Notes under the pieces: model-generated | Seen by the model: the letters and a program-made list of their open reading frames with translations, nothing else | The model's database searches: none | Told to the model about the DNA's origin: nothing | Part shown: positions 9,931 through 17,208 of the stretch, one piece after another | Layout: every line of letters begins with the position of its first letter | How positions within the stretch are numbered: position 1 is the first letter of the stretch | Made by a program: the position numbers and the translations under genes | Assembly (NCBI GenBank): GCA_040754075.1 | Contig: JBFMDH010000001.1 | Coordinates: forward strand, 304,903-368,902 | From: Acidobacteriota bacterium | Lineage (GTDB): Bacteria; Acidobacteriota; Blastocatellia; UBA7656 | Direction of reading: 5' to 3' | DNA: 64,000 nt

Positions 9931-9950
9931 TCAACCATTGTACATCCACA
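9931..9950 (-). promoter_or_regulatory. Protospacer-like site matched by the mini-array spacer
   Basis: Read on the minus strand this site is TGTGGATGTACAATGGTTGA. It matches the first 20 nt of the degenerate spacer at 10042-10061 (TGAGGCTGTACAATGGTCGA) at 17 of 20 positions; mismatches are at 3, 6 and 18. The flanking 5' triplet (PAM position) is ATG on the same strand. The match stops after 20 nt. The site is in the leader of the cas6-3-8-7-5 operon, just downstream of a TTGACA element. Cascade bound here would be expected to block the operon without full cleavage pairing. This is inference from pattern, by analogy to CreA/CreR. Confidence 0.6.
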
Positions 9951-9966
9951 CATTGAACAAACGCAG

Positions 9967-9994
9967 TCTATTAAAATTTTAACTGCGGTGTCAA
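9967..9994 (-). promoter_or_regulatory. Putative cas operon promoter
   Basis: On the minus strand there is a perfect TTGACA (plus 9989-9994), followed after 15-16 bp by TAATAG/AATAGA (plus 9967-9973) as a weak -10. A 6-bp inverted repeat CGCAGT/ACTGCG (9962-9967 and 9982-9987) encloses the AT-rich centre TAAAATTTTA and could be an operator. Predicted transcription would start near 9960, putting the protospacer-like site at about +10 to +30. Confidence 0.45.
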
Positions 9995-10021
9995 GATTTT
10001 TTTGCACCGTATGTTTGAGTT

Positions 10022-10104
10022 TGCCGCTAGGCGTTGAGCATTGAGGCTGTACAATGGTCGAGTTTTTCATAGTTTAACTCGCTTTTCGATGATGCCGACA
10101 GGCG
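10022..10104 (+). ncRNA. Degenerate CRISPR mini-array (CreA/CreR-like crRNA gene)
   Basis: The first degenerate repeat, 10022-10041 (TGCCGCTAGGCGTTGAGCAT), matches the repeat's hairpin plus 8-nt handle at 17 of 20 positions and keeps the GCC/GGC stem. The second, 10091-10104 (GATGCCGACAGGCG), matches the hairpin at 13 of 14. The interval between them is 49 nt, which is what one 35-nt spacer plus the 14-nt 5' part of a repeat would give. The sense is opposite to the cas genes. After the second hairpin comes a T-rich run (ATATTTATTTTTCT) that could end the transcript at the cas6 copy-2 stop. A weak -10 (TATGTT, 10010-10015) precedes the first repeat. Too degenerate to be a new array unit; it looks like a domesticated regulatory crRNA. 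Confidence 0.65.
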
Positions 10105-10116
10105 ATATTTATTTTT

Positions 10117-10710
10117 CTAAAAAGTCTTCTTGTGCGAAATTGGTACGAAGAAACCGCAGCCCATGCGCCGTCTGCCGCCGAGGCCTTGTTCTTGCAACAC
10201 GAGCGAATCTTCGTCGCGCAAATCATGAATGCTCAGGGTGTAGCCGATGATGTGATGATTGCCGACTTTGAAAACCCGGCGGTTGCCGAGTTCCGGTTCG
10301 CCTTTGATGCCGCTTTCGTCCAGTTTATGCGCCACTGCTGTTAGAAAACTTTCCGGCTCGGTATGATTTTTTATCGTCACACAACGCGCATACAGCGACG
10401 ACGCCGGTTTTAACAAATTAATCTCGGGCACGCTCAGACGAATGACCGAACCGTCAACATCCAGCCGTTTGCCCGCCAGTTTCAACAACAACGGCACACG
10501 GTTTTGCGGACAACGCATTCTTAATTTGGCGCGCGGGTTTAATTGAATCGAACCGTCGCCGCGCTTTGCCCCTTGAATAGTCTCTACTGCCAGCCATTCG
10601 GCGCTGTGCGCTTCAGGAATCAGTTTTGATATGGATGCGAACAACGCATAACCATGATCGGACGGCAACGAATTGCCGAGCACCGCAAATTTCAATTCGA
10701 TATAGACCAT
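10117..10710 (-). CDS. cas6: Cas6 endoribonuclease, Cmx6 type (copy 2)
   Basis: A second Cmx6-type Cas6 of 197 aa that is clearly homologous to copy 1. It shares the N-terminal SDHGYALFASIS, the AGKRLDVDG segment, and the C-terminal loop QGLGGRRRMGCGFFVPI. It has a GGAGGG ribosome site before the ATG at 10710. It lies about 110 bp downstream of the WYL regulator in the same direction and about 390 bp upstream of copy 1, with the mini-array between. Differences across the whole length suggest an old duplication or separate acquisition, not a recent copy. It may process a different substrate or the same repeat under different control. Confidence 0.92.
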   Translation of the reverse strand: MVYIELKFAVLGNSLPSDHGYALFASISKLIPEAHSAEWLAVETIQGAKRGDGSIQLNPRAKLRMRCPQNRVPLLLKLAGKRLDVDGSVIRLSVPEINLLKPASSLYARCVTIKNHTEPESFLTAVAHKLDESGIKGEPELGNRRVFKVGNHHIIGYTLSIHDLRDEDSLVLQEQGLGGRRRMGCGFFVPISHKKTF

Positions 10711-10818
10711 AAATTATCCCTCCGGGAATTAAAGACAATCTCTCAAAGAAGCCTTTGATAACCGCAATCTTTAACCGGTGATCAAACGGACTACTTAACA
10801 TCCGACGCATCTTCAATT

Positions 10819-11838
10819 TCAATGATTTGTATACATCACGCGCATGACTTCGATTTCGTAAGCGACCAACTTGCGCAACTTTTCGGGCGCTACGGCTTTG
10901 GCGTGCGAACCATATTGCATCAGCCAGCGGGCAACCTGTTCTAATGCCGCTTCGGTGGTCTGAAAGGTCACCTGCAACCGCCCGTTGCCGAGTTCCTTGT
11001 TTTTCTGTGTCGGATGATAAGTACGCTCGCGCGCGTATCGCGCCTGATAGGCGTCAAATTCAATCGCCACTTCAACCGCTTTGCCGCCGCGAAACATGCC
11101 AAACCCGCTGCGCAAATATTTTTCCGCATCCCAGTTTTTCGGCGGTTTGAATACCCGCCGCGTCTTGCTCAAAGCCGATATGCGTCCGGCGTGAAAATCC
11201 CGCGTTTCACCGCGCAAGTGGTCGTAACAGACGGCGTACCATTCGCCCAGATGGTTATAAACTTTTAAAACATCGACATCGCGCTCACTCTGTTTATTGC
11301 TGTGTTGCGAATAATACTCAATGTGCAAAGTCTGCTGATGGGCAGCCGCTTCCGTCAGTTTACGTAAAATATCCGGCGAAGCGTCCAATGCCGGTTCCGG
11401 CGCGAAACTGATTGCCGATTCCAAAGCTTCCAAATCAACCTCAACTTCTTCAGGCAACAGCGCCGCCAATGAGCGCACCGCGTCGCGCGCCAGCCGCACT
11501 TCGGTAGTATTCCCAAGCCTGCGCAGAATGCGTTCAGCCGTAAAAAAACTGAGCAGTTCGCCTTTCGTCAGATTGATCTTAGGCAAGCGCCAATCGGGGT
11601 CGGTAAAATAAAACCCTTTCGCTTTGCGACTGTAAGCAAGCGGCGCTTTGAGTCTTCTGAGCGCCTGCAAATCTCTTTGTATGGTGCGCGGCGTACGCTC
11701 GACATCGCGCAATCCGGCTAAGGCGGCTTTCGAGGGATAGTCGCCTTTTTGAATCTCGGCGCAGATGGCGAGTAATCGTTCATAAGCGTGCAGGTGAACC
11801 CTTTGAGGTTTCGTTCGTGCTGTCGATTTTTTCCTCAT
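10819..11838 (-). CDS. WYL-domain transcriptional regulator
   Basis: An N-terminal helix-turn-helix (about residues 25-70, including TPRTIQRDLQALRRL) is followed by a WYL domain near residues 175-245 (HIEYYSQ, GEWYAVCYDHLRGETRDFHA). WYL proteins are DNA-binding regulators often tied to CRISPR and other defence loci and thought to sense nucleic-acid ligands. I placed the start at ATG 11838 (MRKKSTARTKPQ). The frame is open for another 49 codons, but that stretch is low in protein character and contains a hairpin at 11863-11881. It probably controls its own gene, cas6 copy 2 and perhaps the cas operon. The last point is inference. Confidence 0.88.
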   Translation of the reverse strand: MRKKSTARTKPQRVHLHAYERLLAICAEIQKGDYPSKAALAGLRDVERTPRTIQRDLQALRRLKAPLAYSRKAKGFYFTDPDWRLPKINLTKGELLSFFTAERILRRLGNTTEVRLARDAVRSLAALLPEEVEVDLEALESAISFAPEPALDASPDILRKLTEAAAHQQTLHIEYYSQHSNKQSERDVDVLKVYNHLGEWYAVCYDHLRGETRDFHAGRISALSKTRRVFKPPKNWDAEKYLRSGFGMFRGGKAVEVAIEFDAYQARYARERTYHPTQKNKELGNGRLQVTFQTTEAALEQVARWLMQYGSHAKAVAPEKLRKLVAYEIEVMRVMYTNH

Positions 11839-12148
11839 ACCCAAATACCATAACTCCACCACAGAGACAGCAAATGTCTCTTTGTAGAATTGAAAAAAAT
11901 TTTCATTCACGGTTGCCTGTCGCCGTGACGGGTAACGAGCTTGATTGACCCTTGCGAGGTCGGCGTGCAGTGATGTTGCCACCACCGGTTTAAAATTAAG
12001 ATGGGTTGCGCTTTAAAATAGGGATGGTTGGCTTTGAAGTCAATCCCCGCCTGATTTATTTTTTAGCCCTTATTTTTACCGCGGAGGAGCTGGTTAAAGA
12101 GCGAAACTCATTTAGCCGGGCGCGATTCGCAAAATGCTAAGGAGGCTT
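11839..12148. other. Divergent intergenic region, WYL regulator / YetF-like gene
   Basis: No gene is supported here. A hairpin AGAGACA-GCAAA-TGTCTCT at 11863-11881 lies just upstream of the WYL start and could be its operator. Its sequence also belongs to the CACAGAGAC-type intergenic motif seen at 46823-46919. An AGGAGG ribosome site for the next gene is at 12140-12145. Confidence 0.5.
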
Positions 12149-12739
12149 ATGAACGCGAAAATCTGGAGCGATATGTTTCAACTGGGATTACCGCTGCTGG
12201 AAAAAATTATCCGTCCGGTTGTCGTTTATGTCTTTATGGTCATCGGTCTTCGATTGGCCGGTAAAAGGGAACTCGCTCAACTGAATGCTTTCGACCTGGT
12301 GGTGCTGTTGATGCTTTCAAACACAGTACAGAATGCCATCATCGGTGATGACAATACCGTGACCGGCGGCATAATCGGAGCCACGACATTGCTGTTGAGC
12401 AATTATTTTGTGGTGCGCTTTTTGTTCAAGCATCCCGCGCTTGATCGCGTGCTCGAAGGCGACGCCGATGTCTTGATCGAAAATGGCAAGATCAAATCGG
12501 AACGCCTGCAAAAAGAGTTGATTACCCTGGAAGAACTCGAAGCCGCAGCGCGTAAACAGGGAATCGCCTCGCTTGCGGAATGCCAACGCGCGGTGCTTGA
12601 ACAGGGCGGAACCATCTCATTCATTGCCAAAAAACCTTCGGTTGAAGAATCGCGTTATCAGGAATTGCTCGCCCGATTCGACTATCTGACCAAAGAGTTA
12701 GCGGAGTTAAAACGCTTGCAGAAAAAAGCCGGAGATTGA
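12149..12739 (+). CDS. DUF421 / YetF-like membrane protein
   Basis: The protein (about 196 aa) has two to three N-terminal membrane helices (VVYVFMVIGLRLAGKRELAQ, then AFDLVVLLMLSNTVQNAIIG, and GATTLLLSNYFVVRFLFK). The soluble YetF C-domain begins near VLEGDADVLIENGKIK. The GKRELAQLNAFDLVVLLMLS motif is characteristic of the family. The exact role of these proteins is not known to me; Bacillus members have been linked to spore coat or stress. The ATG at 12149 follows AGGAGG closely; an in-frame ATG at 12134 lacks a ribosome site. Confidence 0.88.
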   Translation: MNAKIWSDMFQLGLPLLEKIIRPVVVYVFMVIGLRLAGKRELAQLNAFDLVVLLMLSNTVQNAIIGDDNTVTGGIIGATTLLLSNYFVVRFLFKHPALDRVLEGDADVLIENGKIKSERLQKELITLEELEAAARKQGIASLAECQRAVLEQGGTISFIAKKPSVEESRYQELLARFDYLTKELAELKRLQKKAGD

Positions 12740-12770
12740 AACGGGTAATTCGCGAAAGTGGCAAGTTATC

Positions 12771-15539
12771 TCATTTCAGTAAAGCCGCGTCGCAGAGCGC
12801 GAGTTTCTTTTTGATGCCGTCGGGGACCTGGGCATCGAGTGGACTCAAAGTCCCTCTGCTTTGCATATCGGCGAAGATGTCCAAACTCTTTTGATAAGCC
12901 TGACGCGCCGATTGAAAATGCGTCAGGCGTTGGCTTGCCGCAACCTTCGCGTGAGTTGCCAGCGTGTAATAACTCTCGGCGACTTCGAGATAGGCGGTCG
13001 CCCGCGCCGTTTGAAAATCGGCATTTTCCGATTCATCGACAGTGGCTTCGATTAATTCAAGGGTTTGCTCCGCATAATGCATGGCTTCCGCGCCTTTCCC
13101 GGAAAGCGCCAGGGCGCTTGCGGTCTTTGCCGCCGCTTCAATCATCAACCAGCGTTTCCAGTAATTGGTCGGGTCTTTTTCCAGTAATTCTTCGCGCAGT
13201 TGCAGCGCCTTGCGAAAGTTTTCACTGGCTTCGGCAGATTTCCCCGCATCGCGCAAAATATAACCGATGTTCAAATAGGAAATCGACGCGTCGGCTTTGA
13301 GCGTAGCGTTTTCCGGGTCTTTGATTGCCAGTTCGTTGCTGATGGCGACGCTTTTTTGGTAGCTTTCAAGCGATTTCGCGAGCAAGCCGCTTGCCGAATA
13401 AATCCCTCCCAGATTGGCATAACCGCTTCCCAGTATGCGTTTATATTCGGCATTCAACGGATTTTCCGTCGACAAAATTTTTCTGATTTCCAAAACGCGG
13501 TTCTGTTGTTCGAGAGCGCCCGCAAAATCTCCGGTCTGCAAGTAAATCTGTCCGATGGCTTCATGACAAACCGACAGCGCGCGCCGCGTCTCGGCGTCCT
13601 GCGGATTGCTGCGCGCCAGCCCTTCGTGAATGCTCAAGGCGCGGCGTTGATTTGCGAGCGCCTCATCCCATTTGCCTTGCGTGGTGAGAAAGCTTCCCAG
13701 ATCACCGGCGTTCAAGGCGATCAATCGTTGATAATTTTTATTTGCCGGTTCTTCGCGCGCCAGCGTCTCGGCAAGCGCCAGCGCCTGGCGATAACTCGCC
13801 AGCGCGCCATCGAGATTCGGGGTTTCCGAAAGCAAGGCGGCAAATTTTCTGTAGGTGTTCGCCAGATTCATCCTGAGTTCATGATTTTGCGAGTCGCGGC
13901 TCAATAAACTCTCACGAATGCGCACGGCATTGCTTAAATTTTCCAAAGCCTTTTGCGTATCCCCCAGATTGGCATAAGCTGAACCGCCGAGCACCGAACT
14001 GACGCGCTCATAAGCGTCCGCCAGTTCGCTTTGCAATGCCGGGTCGCCTGCGGCTTCAAGGGCAAAACTGTTGAGGTATTCGACCATGTCCTGCGCCAGT
14101 TTATTGCGCACCGGAACCGAACCGGGCAAATCGACAATCGCATCGTAATAATCAAAGAGCACCGAACGCGCTAAGCGGCGGGCTTTTTCGCGTTCAAAGC
14201 TCGCCAGTTCCCGCTGTTGCTGCGCCACATGCGCCTGCCACGCCGTCGCCACGATGCCGGCGATTAAGGTCAGCAAAACCAAACTTCCGGCAATCACCCC
14301 GGCTTTGTTGCGATTAATGAATTTCCAGGCGCGATAGGAAAACGTCCCTTTGCTGGCGCTCACCGGCAGACCTTGCAGATAGCGGCGTAGATCTTCGGAA
14401 AGCTGTTCCGCCGATGCGTAACGCTTGAGGCTCTCTTTGCGCATGGCTTTCAAGACGATGTTATCGAGGTCGCCCGATAATCGTTTGTGCAATTTGTCGG
14501 GCGAGCCTTCGCGCAACAGGCTCACATCTTCTGCGGTAATCAGTTGCGTCTTGACGTTTTTGACCGTGGCGGTCTTTTCTTCCAGGCGATAAATCACTGT
14601 GCTCGGTTTTTCCGGGTCGCTTTCGGAAACAATATGCAGAATCTCCATCGGCGAACGCCCTTTGTAACGATAGGGCGAACGTCCTGTGAGCATTTCATAG
14701 AGCACCACGCCGAGCGAATAAATGTCGCTGGCGGTGGTGATGTGATCGCCGCGCACCTGTTCGGGGCTGGCATATTCAGGCGTCATCATGCGCAGCATCG
14801 TGGCGGTTTCTTTGGTATAGTCGCCGGAATCGGGGGTCAGAATTTTGGCGATGCCGAAATCCAGCAGTTTGGGAGTGCCGTCTTCGGTGACCAGAATATT
14901 GCTCGGTTTGATGTCGCGATGAATGACCAGATTCTGATGCGCATAATGCACCGCAGCGCAGACTTTGCGAAACAGTTTCAGGCGTTGGGTGATGGTGAGT
15001 TTTTTTTCATCGCAATAGACATCAATCGGCAGCCCTTCGATGTGCTCCATGACAAAATACGGCAACCCGTTTTCGGTGGTGCCGCCATCCAGCAAATGGG
15101 CGATGTTCGGGTGTTCGAGGCGGGCGAGAATCTGGCGTTCATTACGAAAGCGTTCCAAAACATAGTCGGTATCCATGCCGCGTTTGATGATTTTCAATGC
15201 CACCCGTTTTTCAAATTCATCATCATCGCGAATGGCGAGCAACACCGCGCCCATGCCGCCTTGTCCGAGTTCACGGATGATTTTATAGTTGCCGATTTTT
15301 TGTCCGGGTTGCGGCGTATCGGTCTGGGTGAACAGGTCAACCGCCTGATCGAATGCCGAGCCTTGAATGAAGTGGGATGATTCTTCGTAAGAAAAGAGCA
15401 GGGATTCGACCTCTTCGAGTAAGGTCTGGTCATGGGCGCAGGCTTCAGCGAGAAAAACACTGCGACGTTCGGGAGCTTGTTGCAGAGCCGAATGAAAAAG
15501 CTCGTTTACTTTTTGCCAGTGTGTTGCGTCCATAGGCAT
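12771..15539 (-). CDS. Membrane Ser/Thr protein kinase with C-terminal TPRs
   Basis: This is a 922-aa Hanks-type kinase. The kinase domain (about residues 80-370) has GQGGMGAVLLA as the nucleotide loop, ALKII with the ATP-binding Lys, HRDIKPSN as catalytic loop and LLDFGIAK as the DFG motif; all look functional. A membrane helix follows at about 415-437 (AGVIAGSLVLLTLIAGIVAT). The rest is a long array of TPR helices (about 480-890), probably outside the membrane, for protein contacts. It lies directly downstream of a sigma factor gene read in the same direction. This ECF sigma/STPK-TPR pairing is common in Acidobacteria and suggests that the kinase or its ligand controls the sigma factor. Confidence 0.93.
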   Translation of the reverse strand: MPMDATHWQKVNELFHSALQQAPERRSVFLAEACAHDQTLLEEVESLLFSYEESSHFIQGSAFDQAVDLFTQTDTPQPGQKIGNYKIIRELGQGGMGAVLLAIRDDDEFEKRVALKIIKRGMDTDYVLERFRNERQILARLEHPNIAHLLDGGTTENGLPYFVMEHIEGLPIDVYCDEKKLTITQRLKLFRKVCAAVHYAHQNLVIHRDIKPSNILVTEDGTPKLLDFGIAKILTPDSGDYTKETATMLRMMTPEYASPEQVRGDHITTASDIYSLGVVLYEMLTGRSPYRYKGRSPMEILHIVSESDPEKPSTVIYRLEEKTATVKNVKTQLITAEDVSLLREGSPDKLHKRLSGDLDNIVLKAMRKESLKRYASAEQLSEDLRRYLQGLPVSASKGTFSYRAWKFINRNKAGVIAGSLVLLTLIAGIVATAWQAHVAQQQRELASFEREKARRLARSVLFDYYDAIVDLPGSVPVRNKLAQDMVEYLNSFALEAAGDPALQSELADAYERVSSVLGGSAYANLGDTQKALENLSNAVRIRESLLSRDSQNHELRMNLANTYRKFAALLSETPNLDGALASYRQALALAETLAREEPANKNYQRLIALNAGDLGSFLTTQGKWDEALANQRRALSIHEGLARSNPQDAETRRALSVCHEAIGQIYLQTGDFAGALEQQNRVLEIRKILSTENPLNAEYKRILGSGYANLGGIYSASGLLAKSLESYQKSVAISNELAIKDPENATLKADASISYLNIGYILRDAGKSAEASENFRKALQLREELLEKDPTNYWKRWLMIEAAAKTASALALSGKGAEAMHYAEQTLELIEATVDESENADFQTARATAYLEVAESYYTLATHAKVAASQRLTHFQSARQAYQKSLDIFADMQSRGTLSPLDAQVPDGIKKKLALCDAALLK

Positions 15540-15540
15540 T

Positions 15541-15660
15541 AGTCCGTAGTTTGTAGCCCGTAGTCCGTAGTTGTTGAGCCTTCTTTATTGATGCGCCAGG
15601 TTTCGCGCAACGCCAATGTGTTTTTGAAACTACGGACTACAAACTACGGGCTACGGACTA
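15541..15660. repeat. Heptamer-periodic inverted repeat element
   Basis: The left arm (15541-15572) is built of seven-base units of the form NNNGTAG (TCCGTAG, TTTGTAG, CCCGTAG, TCCGTAG). The right arm (15628-15660) is the same in inverse orientation, with the inner units in a different order. About 55 bp separate the arms. The TAG stop of the sigma factor lies inside the right arm. It sits between the sigma factor and kinase genes and could fold as a long RNA hairpin. Related elements are at 41958-42116, 45702-45767, 48048-48108 and 59376-59448. Confidence 0.8.
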
Positions 15661-16269
15661 TTTGGTAATTTCCCGATAAAGCCAGGCGCGCGCCATCGCC
15701 CATTCGCGTTCGACCGTTGCGTGGGATATTTCCAGGACTTCGGCAATCTCTTCGATGGACAAGCCGCCGAAAAATTTGAGTTCGACGATGCGACTTTTGC
15801 GCGGGTCAAAGACCGCGAGTTTTTTCATGGCTTCATCGAGCGCCAGAACGTCGATGTCCTGTTGGTTGTGAAAGACGTAATCGACCACACTCAGAGAAAC
15901 TTTGACCGCATCGCCGCCGCGTTTTTCCGCCTGTTTGGCAACCGCATGGTTGATGAGAATGCGCCGCATCATTTCCGCCGCGATGCCGAAAAACTGGGCG
16001 CGGTTTTTCCAGTCTACACGGTCTTGTTCGATGAGCCGCAAATAGGCTTCGTGAACCAGCGCCGTTGGTTGCAAGGTGTGACCGGGACGTTCCAGACGCA
16101 ATCTGCCGATAGCGATGCGACGAAGCTCTGCGTAGACCAGCGGCAGGATGGCATCGAGAGCCTGTCGGTTGCCGTTTCGCCAGTCAACTAAAAGTTGCGT
16201 CAGTCCCGGTTGCGAATGGGTTTCATGCGAACTCTCTTTTTGCGGTGCGGTCTCTTTTGCCATAGCCAT
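15658..16269 (-). CDS. ECF-type RNA polymerase sigma factor
   Basis: This is a 203-aa sigma-70 family ECF factor of the Acidobacteria/Planctomycetes group. Region 2 includes LVYAELRRIAIGRL and TLQPTALVHEAYLRLI; region 4 includes SRIVELKFFGGLSIEEIAEV and SHATVEREWAMARAWL. There is no visible anti-sigma gene next to it. Instead the next gene in the same direction is a Ser/Thr kinase with TPRs, so control may be by phosphorylation. It directs RNA polymerase to an unknown regulon. Confidence 0.93.
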   Translation of the reverse strand: MAMAKETAPQKESSHETHSQPGLTQLLVDWRNGNRQALDAILPLVYAELRRIAIGRLRLERPGHTLQPTALVHEAYLRLIEQDRVDWKNRAQFFGIAAEMMRRILINHAVAKQAEKRGGDAVKVSLSVVDYVFHNQQDIDVLALDEAMKKLAVFDPRKSRIVELKFFGGLSIEEIAEVLEISHATVEREWAMARAWLYREITK

Positions 16270-16416
16270 TTTTTCCGCGAAAGATTTTACCTTTGATTAG
16301 CCGGGCAAGTCTAAATTTTTTTCAGTGATTTGCCCTGACCGCTTGCCTAACCTGCGCCTTGCGTGGTTCAACTATCTGGCAAACCTTGTTTGAACACTTT
16401 CATACGATGAGGTCGA

Positions 16417-17208
16417 GTGGTGAAAAAATCGATAACCTGGAAAACCTTTCTAAGCCTGACGGCAATCTGTTTATTGACTATACTGGCGGTCGCTTGCAGC
16501 GGCAATCACAACCGCAATGCCACCAATAGTGAACCGGCGCGGCAACCCGCGCCGCCAAGTCTGCCCCCGGATACGCCGGTTCCGGCGCTTTGCGTCAACC
16601 CTTACTATCCGGTTTCGCCAACCCTCAAACGCCAATACCGCAACACCTATACGGATACACGTTTGAATACCACCTACACGGAAACCTACACCAATATCGC
16701 GGCGGATTCGTTTACCTATCATTTCAATTTCAGCAACGGGTCGTCGCAGACCAACGGATTCAAATGCACCGCTGAAGGGTTGGCGACCGTCGAGTTCGCG
16801 CAAGTCAACAGTGGCGGCGACCAAGCCAATGCAGTCAAATTTCAAACTTTGAAAGCTACAGGCGTGACCATCCCTGCGCCCGACAAATGGGTGAAAGGTT
16901 ACAAATGGACGAGCAGTTACGAAGTCGAAGGCAAATTCCCGATGGGCGATGCGAAGGGCAACATCACCATTGCCAATGAAATCGTCGGTGAAGAGAATGT
17001 GACGGTTCCCGCAGGCACTTACAAGGCATTCAAAGTCGAAGCCAATATCGTGCAGAAAATGATGGCAAGCGAAGGCGCTGGCAAACCCTTGACCATTCCC
17101 ATCGACGGTTCCATCAAAGTGGTGAACTGGTATGCCAAAGATGTGGGGATGGTGAAAACCTCGGTTGAAGGTTTGTCGACCGTTGAACTGCTTTCATTTG
17201 TGAAATGA
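16417..17208 (+). CDS. Putative lipoprotein of unknown function
   Basis: The 263-aa protein has a signal sequence with a lipobox (LTILAVAC, Cys near residue 27), then a Pro-rich linker and a beta-rich domain (about residues 65-260). This contains YEVEGKFPMGDAKGNI and the ENVTVPAGTYKAFKVEANI pattern, seen in many extracellular proteins that scale or track a lipid-like quantity. I do not assign a function. Translation appears to start at GTG 16417 with GAGG just upstream. Confidence 0.75.
   Translation: MVKKSITWKTFLSLTAICLLTILAVACSGNHNRNATNSEPARQPAPPSLPPDTPVPALCVNPYYPVSPTLKRQYRNTYTDTRLNTTYTETYTNIAADSFTYHFNFSNGSSQTNGFKCTAEGLATVEFAQVNSGGDQANAVKFQTLKATGVTIPAPDKWVKGYKWTSSYEVEGKFPMGDAKGNITIANEIVGEENVTVPAGTYKAFKVEANIVQKMMASEGAGKPLTIPIDGSIKVVNWYAKDVGMVKTSVEGLSTVELLSFVK

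Noticed and set aside
9931-10061. The inverse match 9931-9950 / 10042-10061 as a simple long-range hairpin or paired operator
   Set aside because: Not excluded, but it does not explain why the match begins exactly at the end of a CRISPR-type handle, or the second degenerate repeat at the right spacing; kept as the alternative to test.
11839-11985. N-terminal extension of the WYL regulator to 11985
   Set aside because: The extra 49 codons have poor protein character and cross a hairpin (11863-11881); the start at 11838 fits the family better.
14487-15380. 297-codon plus-strand frame opposite the Ser/Thr kinase
   Set aside because: It mirrors the conserved kinase domain on the other strand; the minus frame has all kinase motifs and codon use fits it.
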